A stretch of 64,000 nucleotides of DNA, taken from the NCBI GenBank assembly GCA_046485045.1, contig JAWOHT010000007.1, positions 1 through 64,000 on the forward strand, in the 5' to 3' direction. Position numbers and translations under genes: made by a program. The stretch is from JAFGPL01 sp046485045 (GTDB lineage: Bacteria > Bacteroidota > Bacteroidia > Bacteroidales > UBA10428). Below the pieces are notes generated by a model. It had not been told where the DNA came from. It saw nothing but the letters and a program-made list of their open reading frames with translations, and made no database searches. The stretch's first letter is position 1. Each line of letters starts with the position of its first letter. Below, piece by piece: positions 62,508 to 64,000 of this stretch.

Positions 62508-64000
62508 ATGAAGAGATACATTAAATTTTTGATTGTTTTTGCATCTATACCATTTGCAATCATTTCAGGCCAGGGAGACGAAATTCTGCTTACAATAGGC
62601 GATGAAAAGGTAAGTCGTGAAGAATTTGAGCGGATATACAGGAAAAATAACACCTCAACCGTCTACGACAACAAAGGTGTGGAGGATTATCTTCAGTTAT
62701 TCATAAATTTTAAACTTAAAGTTACCGAAGCCGAAAGACTGGGATACGATACCTTATCATCATTCATCAACGAGCTTGCAGGGTACCGCGAACAGCTGGC
62801 AAAACCTTATCTCGAAGACAAAGAATCACAGAACCTTTTGCTTGAAGAAGCTTATTACAGGTCGGTGAACGAAGTTTCTGCCAGCCATATCCTGCTGCGT
62901 TTAGAACCAGATGCTGCTCCGTCTGACACCTTGCTTATATACAACCAGATGCTCGGCATTAGAAACAGGATAACAAAGGGTGAACCCTTTGACAAGGTTG
63001 CCCGTGAAGAATCCGAAGACCCTTCGGCACAGAAAAGCGGTGGCCATCTTGGATGGTTCTCGGCATTTCAGATGATATATCCTTTTGAAACAGTAGCTTA
63101 CAACACAAAAGTAGGTGATGTCTCAATGCCTTTCCGTACAAGGTTCGGATACCATATCATAAAAGTTGAAAACAAGCGGCCTTCACAGGGTAAGGTCAGA
63201 CTGGCACATATCATGGTGCTTGGCAATGAAGAGGACCCAACTGCCCGCAGTGAAGGAGAAAAAAAGGTTTATGAATGCTATGAAAAGTTGAAAAATGGTG
63301 AAGATTTTGTAAAACTTGCAGCCGAATACTCCGATGACAAAAACAGTTCATCAAACGGGGGCGACCTAAACTGGATAAGGTCTGGAGTTATTCCCGATTA
63401 TCTTGAAAAAGTGATTTTCAGCCTGAAAGACAGCGGAGATTTTTCCGAACCACAACCTACTGAATATGGCTGGCACATATTCAGGCTATTGGGTAAAACA
63501 CCAGTTGAATCGTTCGAAGAATTGAAAGCCGATCTTGAAAGTAAAGTCTCAAAAGACAACAGGAATACAGTAAACGAAAAGCTTCTTGTTGAACGTGTTA
63601 AGAATGAGTATGACTTTAAGCTTTACGAAGAAAACCTTCAACCCGTAAAGGAAATGCTTGATGATTCGGTATTTATCGGAAAATGGGACCCTTCGGTTGC
63701 CTTAGACCTTACCGACCCGGTTATATCATTTACCAACAGTAATTATACCCAGTATGATTTTGCCAGGTACATTGCCGACCAAAAAGCTTACAAAACCGGA
63801 TATACCTACGAAGACATAATAAATACAAGGCTTCAGGATTTCATTCGTGCAAAAGCTATTGAGTACGAGAAAAGCCAACTTGAATCTAAATATCCTGACT
63901 TTAAACATCTTATGAAAGAGTATCACGATGGCATCTTACTATTTAACCTTACCGATGAGCTGGTTTGGAGCAAAGCCATGAAAGATACTGCAGGACTCGA
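62508..64000 (+). CDS. Periplasmic peptidyl-prolyl isomerase, SurA-like (3' end outside window)
   Basis: An open frame of 497 codons that runs off the window, starting with ATG at 62508. It has a signal peptide (residues 1-22) and two parvulin domains: the first about residues 122-222 (NEVSASHILLRLEP and SGGHLGWFS), the second about 230-330 (KVRLAHIMVLG and SSNGGDLNW). SurA-like chaperones help outer-membrane proteins fold in the periplasm. It lies 20 bases downstream of guaB. Because the end is missing, I cannot say whether a third domain follows. Confidence 0.93.
   Translation, partial: MKRYIKFLIVFASIPFAIISGQGDEILLTIGDEKVSREEFERIYRKNNTSTVYDNKGVEDYLQLFINFKLKVTEAERLGYDTLSSFINELAGYREQLAKPYLEDKESQNLLLEEAYYRSVNEVSASHILLRLEPDAAPSDTLLIYNQMLGIRNRITKGEPFDKVAREESEDPSAQKSGGHLGWFSAFQMIYPFETVAYNTKVGDVSMPFRTRFGYHIIKVENKRPSQGKVRLAHIMVLGNEEDPTARSEGEKKVYECYEKLKNGEDFVKLAAEYSDDKNSSSNGGDLNWIRSGVIPDYLEKVIFSLKDSGDFSEPQPTEYGWHIFRLLGKTPVESFEELKADLESKVSKDNRNTVNEKLLVERVKNEYDFKLYEENLQPVKEMLDDSVFIGKWDPSVALDLTDPVISFTNSNYTQYDFARYIADQKAYKTGYTYEDIINTRLQDFIRAKAIEYEKSQLESKYPDFKHLMKEYHDGILLFNLTDELVWSKAMKDTAGL

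Noticed and set aside
1..64000. CRISPR arrays, insertion sequences, prophage or integrons
   Set aside because: No regularly spaced direct repeats, transposase, integrase or att-like duplications were seen.

Overview
The window looks like chromosomal DNA of a Bacteroidota bacterium, probably a free-living anaerobe or facultative anaerobe near the Bacteroidales/Marinilabiliales. The signs are a type IX secretion (T9SS) sorting domain and a T9SS plug-type protein, several very large hybrid and propeller ('two-component regulator propeller') sensor kinases, SusD-era style lipoproteins with TIG/IPT domains, a fused ResB-CcsA cytochrome c biogenesis protein, weak Shine-Dalgarno sites, and promoters of the Bacteroidota TTG / TAnnTTTG type. 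I see no phage, insertion sequence, plasmid origin or CRISPR array. The assignment is by gene content only.

Layout. 0-8 kb: a seven-PAS hybrid kinase (-), a VIT-domain protein exported by T9SS (+) and a T9SS plug-like protein (-). 7.9-14.9 kb: the complete Na+-translocating NADH:quinone oxidoreductase operon nqrABCDEF plus the flavin transferase apbE, behind a textbook Bacteroidota promoter. 15-17.3 kb: two paralogous TIG lipoproteins and a beta-barrel protein. 17.5-22.5 kb: tRNA-Gly(CCC), tRNA-Thr(CGT) (its 5' end overlaps a protease stop codon) and small housekeeping genes, including ribosomal protein THX. 22.5-31 kb: ResB-CcsA, MsrA, a propeller kinase, the RNase P RNA (rnpB) and an Smr-domain protein. 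31-36 kb: a QueA-family protein and hydrogenase maturation genes hypF-hypC-hypD. 36.06-36.26 kb: a previously unlabelled internal fragment of alanine dehydrogenase (pseudogene). 36.3-46 kb: a 1494-residue propeller hybrid kinase, divergent from the NAD-coupled [NiFe] hydrogenase operon hoxF-hoxU-hoxY-hoxH-hoxW. 46-54 kb: an M19-like dipeptidase, a SpoIIE-type phosphatase, a hybrid kinase with an eroded ATP site, and three exported proteins. 54-64 kb: a dihydroorotate dehydrogenase-like protein, ComEC, TrkA-TrkH, YciO, GuaB and the start of a SurA-like prolyl isomerase that runs off the window.

How the genes fit together. The hydrogenase HoxFUYH interconverts NAD(H) and H2; HypF/C/D build part of its Fe(CN)2CO centre (HypA, HypB and HypE are not in the window) and HoxW trims HoxH. 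Nqr oxidises NADH and pumps Na+, and ApbE attaches FMN to NqrB and NqrC, whose acceptor threonines are visible. So two routes for handling NADH lie within 40 kb. TrkAH imports K+, and the window is dense in sensory proteins (four kinases and one phosphatase), none of which carries a DNA-binding output domain.

The most unusual items are: the alanine dehydrogenase fragment; two near-identical 28-nt palindromes inside rnpB; the HoxF N-terminal NuoE-like domain that has lost its [2Fe-2S] cysteines; the CDS/tRNA overlap at 17792-17801; an inverted repeat abutting the trkA start; and the degenerate kinase at 49141-50892. I did not find a convincing wholly new multi-gene system.
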